Shown: positions 16,156 through 25,915 of the stretch, piece by piece
Layout: each line of letters opens with the position of its first letter
How positions within the stretch are numbered: the first letter of the stretch is position 1
Notes under the pieces: model-generated
What the model was told of the DNA's origin: nothing
Database searches by the model: none
The model's input: the letters and a program-made list of their open reading frames with translations, nothing else
Position numbers and translations under genes: made by a program
NCBI GenBank assembly: GCA_900752115.1
Contig: CAADUC010000002.1
Span: 1-32,265 of the forward strand
Source: Clostridia bacterium
GTDB taxonomy: Bacteria > Bacillota > Clostridia > Oscillospirales > Acutalibacteraceae
DNA length: 32,265 nucleotides
Reading direction: 5' to 3'

Positions 16156-17199
16156 TCAGAACGCCGGCGGGAAGAGGCGCAGGCCTTCCGTTTCGTCGAG
16201 GCCGAAGGCGAGGTTCATGTTTTGCACCGCCTGACCGGCCGCGCCCTTGACCATGTTGTCAATGGCAGAGATCGCCACGAAGGTGTTCGTGCGAGGATCC
16301 ATGTGAAGCGAAACGTCGCAGAAATTCGAATACCATACGTTCTTGATGTCCGCGACACGGCCCTGCGGAAGCAGGCGGACAAAGTATTCGCCGTCGTACC
16401 GCTCGTGGTAGACGCGGAGAAGATCCTCCATCGTAACGCCGTCCTTCAGCCGCGCGTAGCACGTCGCGAGAATACCGCGGTTAACCGGCAGAAGATGGGG
16501 AACAAAGGTCAGCTTCACGGGCGCCCCCGCTGCCTTTGAGAGCGTCTGCTCCATCTCCGGCGTGTGACGGTGCGCCGCCACCTTGTAGGCCGTGAAGGCC
16601 TCGTTGAGCTCCGGATAATGCGTGTTCTGCGTCATCTTGCGTCCTGCACCCGTCACACCGGACTTGCAGTCGGCGATGATGCCGTCCTTCTCAATGAGTC
16701 CTGCCTCGAGGGCGGGGTAGAGGGCCATTGGTACGGCCGTCGTGTAGCAGCCGGGGTTCGCGATCAGCTTTTTTCCCCGGATCTGGTCGCGGAACAACTC
16801 CGGCAGGCCGTACACGGCCTTCTCATGCAGAGCGGGATCGAGGAAGGAGTTGCCATACCACTCCTTATATTCCTCCTCGTTCTCGAGACGAAAATCCGCG
16901 CCGAGATCGATGAACACCTTTCCCTTTGCGTCGCACTCGGCGGCCAGCTCCTGGGACAGGCCGTGCGGCAGGGCGGCGAAGATCACGTCGCTCTTTTCCA
17001 CGACCTCTTCCTGTTTGCCGCAGACCGGCTCGCACATCTGATAATAGGACGGATAGATCTCCGAAAGGCGCTTCCCTTCAAAGCTCACCGAGCTGACCGC
17101 AGCCAGCTCCGCGCCGGGATGACCCGTCAGAATCCGGCAGAGCTCTGCTCCCGCGTAGCCTGTCGCTCCCACAACGCCTGCTTGAATTTTCATGCTCAT
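16156..17199 (-). CDS. argC: N-acetyl-gamma-glutamyl-phosphate reductase
   Basis: This NADPH-dependent reductase turns N-acetylglutamyl phosphate into the semialdehyde. The 347-residue product has an N-terminal Rossmann motif, VVGATGYAGAEL. The catalytic cysteine lies in IANPGCYTTAVPMAL, and HRHTPEMEQ and HLLPVNRGI are also typical. The ATG at 17199 overlaps the argH stop (ATGA) with GGAAGGGA upstream, so translation is coupled. A second Met two codons on (17193) is possible. A GC-rich hairpin lies in the 134-bp gap before argJ (about 16108-16126). Length and motifs are normal. Confidence 0.95.
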   Translation of the reverse strand: MSMKIQAGVVGATGYAGAELCRILTGHPGAELAAVSSVSFEGKRLSEIYPSYYQMCEPVCGKQEEVVEKSDVIFAALPHGLSQELAAECDAKGKVFIDLGADFRLENEEEYKEWYGNSFLDPALHEKAVYGLPELFRDQIRGKKLIANPGCYTTAVPMALYPALEAGLIEKDGIIADCKSGVTGAGRKMTQNTHYPELNEAFTAYKVAAHRHTPEMEQTLSKAAGAPVKLTFVPHLLPVNRGILATCYARLKDGVTMEDLLRVYHERYDGEYFVRLLPQGRVADIKNVWYSNFCDVSLHMDPRTNTFVAISAIDNMVKGAAGQAVQNMNLAFGLDETEGLRLFPPAF

Positions 17200-18581
17200 T
17201 TCCCTTCCTTTTCCTCTATCAGCGAAAGAACCCTGGCCGCCTCACGGCGCACGTTTTCCGGGGCCGGGCCGCCGAGCACGCGCCGCCCGTTCACGCACCG
17301 CTCCAGCGAGATGGCGTCGTACACATCCTCGCCGAAAAGCTCGCAGTGTGCGCGGTATTGCTCGATCGGCAGCGTCTCGAGCGTGAAATTGTGGTCAATG
17401 CAGTAGGCTACCAGCGCGCCTGTCACTTTGTAGGCGTCACGGAACGGCAGCCCTTTGCCGACGAGATAGTCGGCGCAGTCTGTCGCGTTGATGAACCCTC
17501 CTGCGGCGGCCTTTCTCATGTTCTGAGGCAGCACCTTCATGGTGTCGAGCATCGGGATGAAAGCCGTCAGGCACATGTGCAGCGTGTCGACTGCGTCGAA
17601 TACGGCCTCCTTGTCCTCCTGCATATCCTTGTTGTAGGCGAGCGGAAGACCCTTCATCATGGTCAGCAGCGTCGTCAGGTCGCCGACCACGCGGCCCGTC
17701 TTGCCGCGCACCAGCTCGGCAATATCGGGATTTTTCTTCTGCGGCATGATGCTCGAGCCGGTTGAGAACGCGTCGTCAAGCTCAATGAATTTGAACTCCC
17801 ACGAGCACCAGAGGATAATTTCCTCCGAGAAACGGGACAGGTGCACCATGCAGATGGCGATTGCCGCCGCGAGCTCCATGCAGAAATCGCGGTCGGACAC
17901 GCCGTCGAGGCTGTTGTGCGTCGGCCCGTCAAAGCCGAGGAGCGAGGCTGTCAGCTCGCGGTCCAGCGGGTATGTCGTTCCGGCCAGGGCGCCGGAGCCG
18001 AGCGGACAGACGTTCATACGGCGCTGGGCGTCCTCCAGACGGGACAGATCGCGCAGAAACATCTCCGCGTACGCCATCAGGTGGTGGCCGAAGGTGATCG
18101 GCTGGGCGCGCTGCAGATGCGTGTAGCCGGGCATGACGTCTTCCGCGTGGGCTTCCGCTTTTTTGCACAGCACGCGCACGAGATCCGTCAGCTGGCCGCG
18201 CAGCGTTTCGCATTGGTTCCGCAGGTAGAGGCGGTCGTCAAGCGCTACCTGATCGTTGCGGCTGCGGGCCGTGTGCAGGCGCTTGCCGGAGTCGCCCAGG
18301 CGGGCGGTCAGCTCGCCCTCGATGAAGGTGTGAATATCCTCCGCGTTCGGGTCGATCGAGAGCGCGCCGCTCTCCAGATCCGCGAGGATTGCCTCAAGCC
18401 CGGCGCAGATCTTTTCAGACTCCGCCTTGTCGATGACGCCGCATGCCCCAAGCATGGTGGCGTGAGCGATGCTTCCCTTGATGTCCTCATGGGCCATTCG
18501 GCTGTCGAAGGAGATCGAAGAGTTAAAATCGTTTGTCGTCTTGTCCAGTTCTTTGTGGAACCGTCCCGTCCAGAGCTTCAT
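17196..18581 (-). CDS. argH: Argininosuccinate lyase
   Basis: The last step of arginine synthesis splits argininosuccinate to arginine and fumarate. The 461-residue product begins MKLWTGRFHKELDKTTNDFN, as ArgH proteins do. It carries the family signature SSIMPQKKNPDIAEL in the flexible catalytic loop, plus the helical regions HTARSRNDQVA and GYTHLQRAQPITFGHHL. ATG 18581 is supported by AAGGAG 8 bases upstream, whereas an upstream in-frame start at 18632 would add 17 residues not found in the family. It lies 110 bp downstream of argG; a terminator-like hairpin sits in that gap. Confidence 0.96.
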   Translation of the reverse strand: MKLWTGRFHKELDKTTNDFNSSISFDSRMAHEDIKGSIAHATMLGACGVIDKAESEKICAGLEAILADLESGALSIDPNAEDIHTFIEGELTARLGDSGKRLHTARSRNDQVALDDRLYLRNQCETLRGQLTDLVRVLCKKAEAHAEDVMPGYTHLQRAQPITFGHHLMAYAEMFLRDLSRLEDAQRRMNVCPLGSGALAGTTYPLDRELTASLLGFDGPTHNSLDGVSDRDFCMELAAAIAICMVHLSRFSEEIILWCSWEFKFIELDDAFSTGSSIMPQKKNPDIAELVRGKTGRVVGDLTTLLTMMKGLPLAYNKDMQEDKEAVFDAVDTLHMCLTAFIPMLDTMKVLPQNMRKAAAGGFINATDCADYLVGKGLPFRDAYKVTGALVAYCIDHNFTLETLPIEQYRAHCELFGEDVYDAISLERCVNGRRVLGGPAPENVRREAARVLSLIEEKEGK

Positions 18582-18631
18582 GCGAACTTCTCCTTTTTGG
18601 AACGCCCCGGCGGGGCGCGTTCTGTCTCTCA

Positions 18632-18676
18632 ATAAAAACGGAAAGCGGGGGATCGAACACGGGATCGATCCCCCTT
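18632..18676 (-). terminator. Terminator-like hairpin between argG and argH
   Basis: GGGGGATCGA (18647-18656) and TCGATCCCCC (18665-18674) form a perfect 10-bp stem. On the minus strand it is followed within a few bases by TTTTTATT. It would stop or thin out transcription leaving argG before argH. Confidence 0.65.
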
Positions 18677-18691
18677 GCTATTCCGGATTTC

Positions 18692-19927
<1,236 letters not shown>

Positions 19928-19995
19928 GATGACGTATCTCCTTTATCTCTTTCTCCTGATGCGCGTAAAGCGCGGTTGTTTGTTTTCTGTGTTTT

Positions 19996-20023
19996 ATTAT
20001 ACGCCAATCTTGCAGGATTTCAA
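19996..20023 (-). promoter_or_regulatory. Sigma-A promoter of the arginine cluster
   Basis: Read on the minus strand, TTGAAA (20023-20018), a 16-bp spacer and TATAAT (20001-19996) form a good promoter. The expected transcript starts near 19988, about 60 bases before argG. Confidence 0.7.
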
Positions 20024-20031
20024 GAGTTTTT

Positions 20032-20045
20032 TGCATAAATATTCA
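20032..20045 (-). promoter_or_regulatory. ArgR/AhrC-type ARG box
   Basis: The minus-strand sequence TGAATATTTATGCA matches the ARG-box consensus TGAATWWWWATTCA at 13 of 14 positions and is centred 8 bp or so upstream of the -35. ArgR with arginine would be expected to bind and repress. Only one good box was seen; a weaker half-like site lies about 15 bp further upstream. Confidence 0.55.
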
Positions 20046-20241
20046 GTTTGTCGAGAGTATACAAATTCTGAAAACGAGGAACTGAAAAAATGAGTATTCT
20101 GAGCCGGAACACGGAAAGAAAACGAAAAAAAGATGTGCGGACAGGCGATCCCCCTTTCTTTTTCGCTGCTTTTTGTTATACAATAGATAGGAAGAATTTG
20201 CAGCCGCGTGATACGGTATTCGGAAAAGGAGGACTTTCACC

Positions 20242-20748
20242 ATGGCAGTCTGGAAGGAAATCAGCGTCAACGACTGGAGCGACAATTTGTTTACGCGCAT
20301 CGGAAAGGATTGGATGCTCGTCACAGCGGGAGACAGGGAAAAGAGCAACACAATGACGGCCAGCTGGGGCGGAGCCGGTATTCTGTGGAATAAGCCGGTC
20401 GCGTTTTCGTTCATTCGCCCGCAGCGCTATACGCTGGAGTTTATGGAACGTGAGGAGTACTACAGCCTTGCTTTCTTTGACGACGGCTTCCGTGAGGCGC
20501 TGAACTTCTGCGGCACGAAAAGCGGCCGTGATTTTGACAAGTGGAAGGAAACGGGTCTGACGCCCGCCTTTGATCTCGCGCCGTATCCCGAAGAGGCCAG
20601 AGTGGTTTTGATTTGCCGCAAGCTGTACCGCCAGGATATGACGCCGGAGTCTTTCCTTGACGCGGAGGTTCGGGACAAAAATTATCCCGGGAAGGATTAT
20701 CACCGCGTGTTTGTCGGCGAGATTGTCAAGCTTCTGATTCGGGAATAA
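20242..20748 (+). CDS. Flavin reductase-like FMN-binding split-barrel protein
   Basis: The 168-residue product resembles the RutF/DIM6/NTAB flavin-reductase-like family. The N-terminal strand is followed by LVTAGDREKSNTMTASWGGAGILWNKPVAFSFIRPQRYT, in which the NTMTASWGG stretch is the usual flavin phosphate-binding segment. Clostridial relatives of about 170 residues are often annotated only as flavin reductase family protein, and the substrate is unknown. The start is clear because AAAGGAGGA precedes ATG 20242 at normal spacing. It is divergent from argG, with a 314-bp shared upstream region, and appears monocistronic, ending at a strong terminator (20781-20833). No link to arginine synthesis is implied. 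Confidence 0.82.
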   Translation: MAVWKEISVNDWSDNLFTRIGKDWMLVTAGDREKSNTMTASWGGAGILWNKPVAFSFIRPQRYTLEFMEREEYYSLAFFDDGFREALNFCGTKSGRDFDKWKETGLTPAFDLAPYPEEARVVLICRKLYRQDMTPESFLDAEVRDKNYPGKDYHRVFVGEIVKLLIRE

Positions 20749-20780
20749 TTGCCTGCCGGGGACTGCGTGTCCTCTCGCAG

Positions 20781-20835
20781 AAACAGGGCCGTGAGGGAAA
20801 TGCGTCAAACGCTTCCCTCACGGCCCTGTTTTATT
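20781..20835. terminator. Strong bidirectional terminator
   Basis: AAACAGGGCCGTGAGGGAA pairs with TTCCCTCACGGCCCTGTTT across a 13-base loop, with A-run and T-run on the two sides. It separates the convergent flavin reductase (+) and Crp/Fnr (-) genes. Confidence 0.92.
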
Positions 20836-20848
20836 GGTTTAGGGTGTT

Positions 20849-21451
20849 TTACTTGTTTTCGTTCTGCTGTGCCAGCTCTTCCGCCAGTTCGCTGCGGATC
20901 CGGCTGAGGGTCACAGGGGTAATATCCAGATAGGAGGCAATGTGGCGGACAGTGGCCTTCTTGTCCAGCTCCGGATATTTTTTCAAAAACCACTTATATT
21001 TTTCCATGGCGTCAAACTGATACAGCACTTTTTTAATTTCCACGTGATTGCGCAGGGAATCGAGCAGCAGGCGATTATAAATACGGACGAGAGTTTCGTC
21101 GCTTTCAAGCCGTGACACGATGGGCCCGGAGGGAACAGCCAGCACGTGGCCGGGCTGAATGGCCGCCATGGTGATCATGGCCGGACTGCCCAGCGGAAGA
21201 CTGCCGACAATGGGTTCTCCGGTACCGCAGCAGAAACAATCCGTAATGTCCTTGCCGTTCGAATTTTCAAAAAAGCCGCGGTATATCCCGTCTACAATGA
21301 AGAAGATCTCTTCCGGAATTTCTCCCTCCCGGATCAGGATCTCGTTTTTCTTCACGGCGCGAATTTCCGCCAGTGCAAGCAAAGGGCGGAGAAACTGAAG
21401 CTCACCCTGAGCAAATATTTGCGCTGCAAATTCTTCCGGTGTCAAAATCAT
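20849..21451 (-). CDS. Crp/Fnr-family transcriptional regulator
   Basis: The 200-residue product has a cyclic-nucleotide-binding-like beta barrel (about 20-115) with LIREGEIPEEIFFIVDGIYRGFF. A dimer helix follows (about 120-150), and then a C-terminal winged helix-turn-helix (ATVRHIASYLDITPVTLSRIRSEL). The cAMP-binding Arg-Ser motif of Crp is not present (GSLPLGSPAMITM occupies that position), and there is no Fnr-type N-terminal Cys cluster, so the ligand is unknown. ATG 21451 has AAGGAG close upstream, while a longer reading to 21496 has none. Promoter at 21668-21696. Its targets cannot be told; the GH42 gene lies on the same strand upstream but is separated by 330 bp. Confidence 0.88.
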   Translation of the reverse strand: MILTPEEFAAQIFAQGELQFLRPLLALAEIRAVKKNEILIREGEIPEEIFFIVDGIYRGFFENSNGKDITDCFCCGTGEPIVGSLPLGSPAMITMAAIQPGHVLAVPSGPIVSRLESDETLVRIYNRLLLDSLRNHVEIKKVLYQFDAMEKYKWFLKKYPELDKKATVRHIASYLDITPVTLSRIRSELAEELAQQNENK

Positions 21452-21667
21452 TCTTCTCCTTTCGCCCTGGTACTGGGGATTTTTGTGCTGCGGCATTTCC
21501 GCCGCGCCAGGCGGCGCCTGTCCGACTGTTGTGGATCGGCTTTCCTGTGCTCTTTTGGATGCGCAGGCGCGGGACGCTGAGGAGAAGCTGGTGCGTTAAG
21601 CCGGATCCGTGCGGCAGATATTTTCACGAAATGCCAATTGTCTCGTTCTGAATGGGTGGTGTTTTAT

Positions 21668-21696
21668 ACAATAGCACAAATTGAGAAAGGAGTCAA
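21668..21696 (-). promoter_or_regulatory. Sigma-A promoter of the Crp/Fnr gene
   Basis: On the minus strand TTGACT (21696-21691), a 17-bp spacer and TATTGT (21673-21668) give a leader of about 210 bases before ATG 21451. The rest of the 21452-21781 gap holds GC-rich short inverted repeats but no gene that I can support. Confidence 0.55.
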
Positions 21697-21781
21697 TGGG
21701 AAAAACATTGCATTTTTAACAGAAATCGTGCAAGATTGTCCGGGGGTTTACAGAAGAGATTCAATTGCTGATCGGGCGTGT

Positions 21782-23791
21782 TTACTTTGCTTCGCGTCGA
21801 ACCAGGACCGTGTCGTATGCCTTGAGCGGCGCGCTGCCGATCGTTTCGCCTGTGAGGATATCCGTTTCACCCGCAAAGGCGGTGGGAACAGGCTGCTCGG
21901 CACCGGTCAGGTTGATGAGGAACCAATATTCGCGGCCCTCCTTGACGCGTTTGACGATCTCCACCGGCGTTTTTTCTTCCAGCAGCGGTGCGGCGCCTGC
22001 TGCTTTTACAAGCTCGCCGAGAATTTTGTCAAGACCCGCGGCCTCAGGCTGCGTGCCGACATAATAGACAACGCCGCTGCCAAAGCGGTTCTTCGTTACC
22101 GCAGGAGTGCCCGCGTAGAAGTCTTCGCCGTAGACGGCCAGAGCCTCCGCGCCCTCGAGATGGAGAGTATCACACAGGAGGCCGCATTTGGCCTCTTCGC
22201 CGTCGGTGAAGCGCAGGGTGTTGGTCTGCTCCGGAGCCAGCGCGTCGATTTCCTCGGCCCAGACGCCGCAGAGATTGCGCAGCGGGCCGGGATAGCCGCC
22301 GAGGTGTACATTGTCGGACTGATCGACGATACCGCTCATAAAGCCGGTGACAAGCGTGCCGCCTGCTTTCACGAACGCCTCAAGCGATTCGGCCATGCCG
22401 TCCTTCACCATGTACAGTACGGGAGCGACAATCGCTTTATAGCGCGAGAAGTCGCCGTCGACCGGAACCATGTCCACCGGGATATGGTTCTCGTAGAAAT
22501 AACGGTAATACTGGTGAAGCTGGTCGACGTACTTGAGATCGACGTTCGGGCCGCTGGTGTACTCGAGCGCCCAGTAGTTGTCCCAGTCGAAGAGAATGCC
22601 CACCTCGGCGGGATTGGCCGCGCCGAGCGTCTCGCTGCCGAGAGCCGCGAGCTCCGCACCGAGCTGTGAAACCTCCCGGAAGACACGGGTGTCTCCGCGT
22701 CCGGAGTGGCTGATTACCGCGCCGTGGAATTTTTCGCACGCACCCTTTGAGCGGCGCAGCTGGAAGAACTGGATGGTGTCCGCGCCGTGGGCGATGGTCT
22801 GCCAGCTCTGCGCGCGCATCTGGCCGGGACGCTTGAGAGAATTGTACGGCTGCCAGTTCTGCTGGCTCGGCGTCTGCTCCATGAGCATAAAGGGCTGGTT
22901 TTTGAGGCCGCGCATCAGATCGTGACGCATGGCGGTCAGGCTCCAGGGCGTGTCGTAGGCGGGATAGTTGTCCCACGAGACGACGTCCATCTCCTTGGCC
23001 CAGCGGAAATAATCGAGCCCCTTGTAGGTTCCCATCAGGTTTGTGGTAATGGTGACGTTCGGGTTGAAGGAGCGGATGATGTCGCGCTCCATCTTGTAAT
23101 TTTCCAGCAGGCTGTCGGACACAAAGCGGCGGTAATCAATGGAAATGCCCGCGAAGGCCGTCTTTTCATAGTTAATGCCGTCGCTCAGCGCGTTGGGCGC
23201 GACGATTTCGTCCCATTCGTAAATGGTGTGACCCCAGAACTCTGTATTCCAGGCCGCGTTGAGCGCTTCCAGTGTGCCGTATTTTTCCCGCAGCCAGACG
23301 CGGAATGCCTTCTCGCAGTTTTCGCAGTAGCACTCGCCGCCGTACTCGTTGCAGATATGCCAGCAGGTGATGTGCGGGTTGTCCGCGTAGCGGCGGGCCA
23401 GTTCCGTGACAAGCGCGCTTGCAAATTTCCGGAAGGCAAGGCTGTTCGGGCAGTGGTTGTGCCGGTGCCCGAACTTGTGCCGCCGGCCCTCGTAATCGAC
23501 GCGGCAGACTTCGGGGTAATTTTTCGTCATCCAGGCGGGGAGGGCTGCCGTGGAGGTTGCCATCACGATATCGTAATTTTCACGGCTGAGCATCTCCACA
23601 ATGTCGTCAAGCTCAGAGAAATCAAACGTCTCCTCGTTCGGCTGAAGCTTGGCCCAGGAAAATACGTTGATGGTGGCGGAATTGATGCCGGCCTGGCGGA
23701 AGAGCTTCATGTCCTCGTCCCAAACCTCGCGCGGCCACTGATTCGGATTGTAGTCGCCGCCGTACAAAATGCGGCTGAAGGGTGTTTTCAC
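21782..23791 (-). CDS. Beta-galactosidase, glycoside hydrolase family 42
   Basis: The 669-residue product starts (GTG)KTPFSRILYGGDYNPNQWP, a typical GH42 opening. The catalytic (beta/alpha)8 barrel spans about 1-390, with acid/base Glu149 in HICNEYGG and nucleophile Glu305 in LMEQTPS. The structural metal-site cysteines are in GGECYCENC. A trimerisation domain follows (about 395-600), ending with a small beta domain. There is no signal peptide, so it acts on galactosides or galacto-oligosaccharides inside the cell. GTG 23791 is chosen because AAAGGAAG lies 6 bases upstream and because families start here. An upstream reading to 24079 would add 96 low-complexity residues. No transporter or regulator of the usual lactose/galactan type is adjacent. 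Confidence 0.93.
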   Translation of the reverse strand: MKTPFSRILYGGDYNPNQWPREVWDEDMKLFRQAGINSATINVFSWAKLQPNEETFDFSELDDIVEMLSRENYDIVMATSTAALPAWMTKNYPEVCRVDYEGRRHKFGHRHNHCPNSLAFRKFASALVTELARRYADNPHITCWHICNEYGGECYCENCEKAFRVWLREKYGTLEALNAAWNTEFWGHTIYEWDEIVAPNALSDGINYEKTAFAGISIDYRRFVSDSLLENYKMERDIIRSFNPNVTITTNLMGTYKGLDYFRWAKEMDVVSWDNYPAYDTPWSLTAMRHDLMRGLKNQPFMLMEQTPSQQNWQPYNSLKRPGQMRAQSWQTIAHGADTIQFFQLRRSKGACEKFHGAVISHSGRGDTRVFREVSQLGAELAALGSETLGAANPAEVGILFDWDNYWALEYTSGPNVDLKYVDQLHQYYRYFYENHIPVDMVPVDGDFSRYKAIVAPVLYMVKDGMAESLEAFVKAGGTLVTGFMSGIVDQSDNVHLGGYPGPLRNLCGVWAEEIDALAPEQTNTLRFTDGEEAKCGLLCDTLHLEGAEALAVYGEDFYAGTPAVTKNRFGSGVVYYVGTQPEAAGLDKILGELVKAAGAAPLLEEKTPVEIVKRVKEGREYWFLINLTGAEQPVPTAFAGETDILTGETIGSAPLKAYDTVLVRREAK

Positions 23792-24078
23792 ACGGTTCGC
23801 TTCCTTTCTTTCAGCCTCCTGTGCCGCAAAGCGCCTCAGGGCTCTTCCCGAAACCGCCTGTGGCGGCGGCGGATCGTTCCATTTTCCCTGTGTCCGGAGA
23901 AAAAGGTGTTTCGCTGCCGCGTCCGGCTTCTTCCGAAGCGGGAAAAGAGGCGGCGCGAGGGGCGTTTCTTCCGGAAACGGGGAGAAGGGTGCCTGTTCAG
24001 AAAACTCCTCCTCCGATTGAGGCTGTGCGTAGAACCATGAGGAGCAGAAACCGGCAGAAAAGCTGTGAATTCTTTCCA

Positions 24079-24107
24079 ATTATATCATCCCTTGAGTGCG
24101 CCGTCTA
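24079..24107 (-). promoter_or_regulatory. Likely promoter of the GH42 gene
   Basis: On the minus strand TAGACG (24107-24102), a 17-bp spacer and TATAAT (24084-24079). It would give a GC-rich leader of about 280 bases before GTG 23791. No riboswitch was recognised in that leader. Confidence 0.45.
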
Positions 24108-24244
24108 TACAATCCTGGTGCAATTGGAACCATTTGTCACGGTGGGGAGCGTTCCGTTTTTTCTCTTTTGTTCTTCCGGCGGGTTCCCGTGACAATCGGT
24201 GGGATTCTGCGGCAATTTTCGCAAAACAGCCTTTGAGGAAAAAT

Positions 24245-24279
24245 GCCGGAAAACCGGCCGCCGGTACGAGCGTACCGGC
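24245..24279 (-). terminator. Two further hairpins behind the tRNA terminator
   Basis: GCCGGTACG/CGTACCGGC (24260-24279) and GCCGG-AAAA-CCGGC (24245-24258) follow the main tRNA terminator on the minus strand. The second is followed by ATTTTT, so it can terminate too. They would insulate the GH42 gene from tRNA transcription. Confidence 0.55.
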
Positions 24280-24285
24280 AAAACA

Positions 24286-24320
24286 AAAAAGCACGTCACA
24301 GATTTCTCTGTGACGTGCTT
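24286..24320 (-). terminator. Rho-independent terminator of the tRNA pair
   Basis: On the minus strand AAGCACGTCACAG pairs with CTGTGACGTGCTT and is followed directly by TTTTGTTTT. It lies 36 bp after the 3' end of tRNA-Pro. Confidence 0.93.
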
Positions 24321-24355
24321 CGATCTGCCGCTTTCTCTCACGGCCAGACCCAGTC

Positions 24356-24432
<77 letters not shown>

Positions 24433-24435
24433 AAA

Positions 24436-24509
24436 TGGCTGCGGAAGAAGGATTCGAACCCTCACAAACAGAGTCAGAGTCTGCCGTGCTACCATTACAC
24501 AATTCCGCA
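24436..24509 (-). tRNA. tRNA-Gln (anticodon CTG)
   Basis: This 74-nt cloverleaf on the minus strand has acceptor arms TGCGGAA and TTCCGCA, an encoded GCCA end and D-arm GTGTAATGGTAGCAC. The anticodon stem-loop is GCAGA-CTCTGAC-TCTGT, with T-loop GGTTCGAATCC. The anticodon is CTG. Only 3 bp separate it from tRNA-Pro, so the two are one transcript with tRNA-Gln first. Confidence 0.95.
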
Positions 24510-24551
24510 ATATCTGAAAGTTCCTGTCGTCGCTGTCAGACAACGATATTT

Positions 24552-24579
24552 ATTATATCAAAATCTTCCTGTTTGTCAA
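24552..24579 (-). promoter_or_regulatory. Strong sigma-A promoter of the tRNA-Gln/tRNA-Pro unit
   Basis: On the minus strand the consensus TTGACA (24579-24574), a 16-bp spacer and TATAAT (24557-24552), about 35 bp upstream of tRNA-Gln. Confidence 0.85.
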
Positions 24580-24667
24580 CACCTTTTTTCGGAATTTCAA
24601 AAATAATTTTCAGGCAGGCACGGGGGGAAGAAAAACGCATAGGATGGGGAGAAGGGGGGAATGATCC

Positions 24668-25783
24668 ATGATTACCATCAGCCTGTGCATGATTGTCAAA
24701 AATGAGGAAGAGGTGCTGGAGCGCTGCCTGGCAAGCGCCGCGGGCGTGGCGGACGAAACAATCGTCGTTGACACCGGCTCAACGGACGGAACAAAAGAAA
24801 TTGCCCGGCGGTGCGGGGCGAAAGTTTTCGATTTTGCCTGGACGGATGATTTTGCCGCCGCACGGAATTACTCCTTTTCCAAGGCGTCCTGCGATTATCT
24901 GCTCTGGCTGGATGCGGACGACGTCCTTCCGGAACAGACGAGGCAGGGATTGATTCTGCTCCGGGAAAAGCTGGATCCCAGGGTGGATATGGTGCTGCTG
25001 CCTTATCATGTGGCCTTTGACGCCGCGGATCGCCCTACATTTGTATATTACCGGGAGCGTCTGATGCGCCGGGAGGCCGGGTTTCGCTGGGAAGGCGAGG
25101 TGCACGAGGTGATTGCTCCGGCCGGTATCCGGCTGGAATTGCCGCTGCCGGTGGAGCATCGCAAGCTCAAGCCGTCGGAGCCGGGACGCAACTTGCGTAT
25201 TTTTGAAGGGCTTCTGCGAAAAGGGAGAGAACTGACGCCGCGTCAGCAGCTCTATTACGCGCGGGAACTTGTCGGGGCAGGGCGGGACAAAGAAGCCGCC
25301 GCGGCGTTTGCACGCTTTCTTGACGATGGTTGCGGCTGGGTGGAAGATAACATCGGCGCATGCCTGGAACTGGCGGCTTGCCGGGAACGCTTGGGAAACC
25401 GGGAGGAAGCTCTTGCCGATGTGTTCCGAAGCTTTGTCTTTGACGATCCCAGAGCGGAAGCATGCTGCGCGGCAGGCGATATTCTGCTGCGCTCGCAGAG
25501 CTGGACCAGGGCCGCGTATTGGTACCGCCTGGCGCTCAGCTGCCGTGCTCCGGAGAGCCGCCTCGCCTTTTACCGCCCTGATTTCGCGTCGTTTTATCCG
25601 CTGCTTCAGCTGTGTGTGTGTTATGATCGCCTCGGCGACCGCGAGACGGCGGAATCGTATCACCGACGGGCGCGTGCGCTCAAGCCGGAGGATGCGGCCG
25701 TGCAATACAATGAGCGGTATTTTGCGTCGCTGCATGGGACGGAACAGGAATCGCCTTGCAAAGACAGGGGCGAGCCGGTATAA
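24668..25783 (+). CDS. Family 2 glycosyltransferase with C-terminal TPR-like repeats
   Basis: The 371-residue product has an N-terminal GT2 (GT-A fold) domain starting MITISLCMIVKNEEEVLERCL. It has VVDTGSTDGT and FAWTDDFAAARNYSF, with metal/nucleotide motif LWLDADD. A C-terminal helical region (about 180-360) has TPR-like repeats, for example LYYARELVGAGRDKEAAAAFARFL and YPLLQLCVCYDRLGDRETAESYHRRARAL. This fusion is common in Clostridia and in SunS-type S-glycosyltransferases, but donor and acceptor are unknown. ATG 24668 follows GGGGGGAA at about 8 bases. It is cytoplasmic with no membrane segment. The promoter of the next gene (25756-25784) lies in its last codons. Confidence 0.88.
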   Translation: MITISLCMIVKNEEEVLERCLASAAGVADETIVVDTGSTDGTKEIARRCGAKVFDFAWTDDFAAARNYSFSKASCDYLLWLDADDVLPEQTRQGLILLREKLDPRVDMVLLPYHVAFDAADRPTFVYYRERLMRREAGFRWEGEVHEVIAPAGIRLELPLPVEHRKLKPSEPGRNLRIFEGLLRKGRELTPRQQLYYARELVGAGRDKEAAAAFARFLDDGCGWVEDNIGACLELAACRERLGNREEALADVFRSFVFDDPRAEACCAAGDILLRSQSWTRAAYWYRLALSCRAPESRLAFYRPDFASFYPLLQLCVCYDRLGDRETAESYHRRARALKPEDAAVQYNERYFASLHGTEQESPCKDRGEPV

Positions 25784-25784
25784 T
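25756..25784 (+). promoter_or_regulatory. Sigma-A promoter inside the end of the glycosyltransferase gene
   Basis: TTGCAA (25756-25761), a 17-bp spacer and TATAAT (25779-25784). The stop of the glycosyltransferase (TAA) lies within the -10. It would start a transcript near 25791, about 125 bases before the DivIVA-like gene. Confidence 0.65.
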
Positions 25785-25915
25785 GAAAACAGTATAGGAT
25801 TTTGCGCGGCGCGCCGTTTGGAAAGAGAGCACGCATACCGTGCGGAAAAAGGAAACCCGCGCGGCTGGCGCAGGGACGCGGCGGCGTTTCCCGGCAGACA
25901 GGGAGGAAGAGAAAC

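Noticed and set aside
23792..24079. N-terminal extension of the GH42 enzyme by 96 residues
   Set aside because: The extension is Pro/Phe/Glu-rich without family similarity. A GTG with a good ribosome binding site exactly where GH42 proteins begin is the better start, and a promoter lies at the far end of the stretch.
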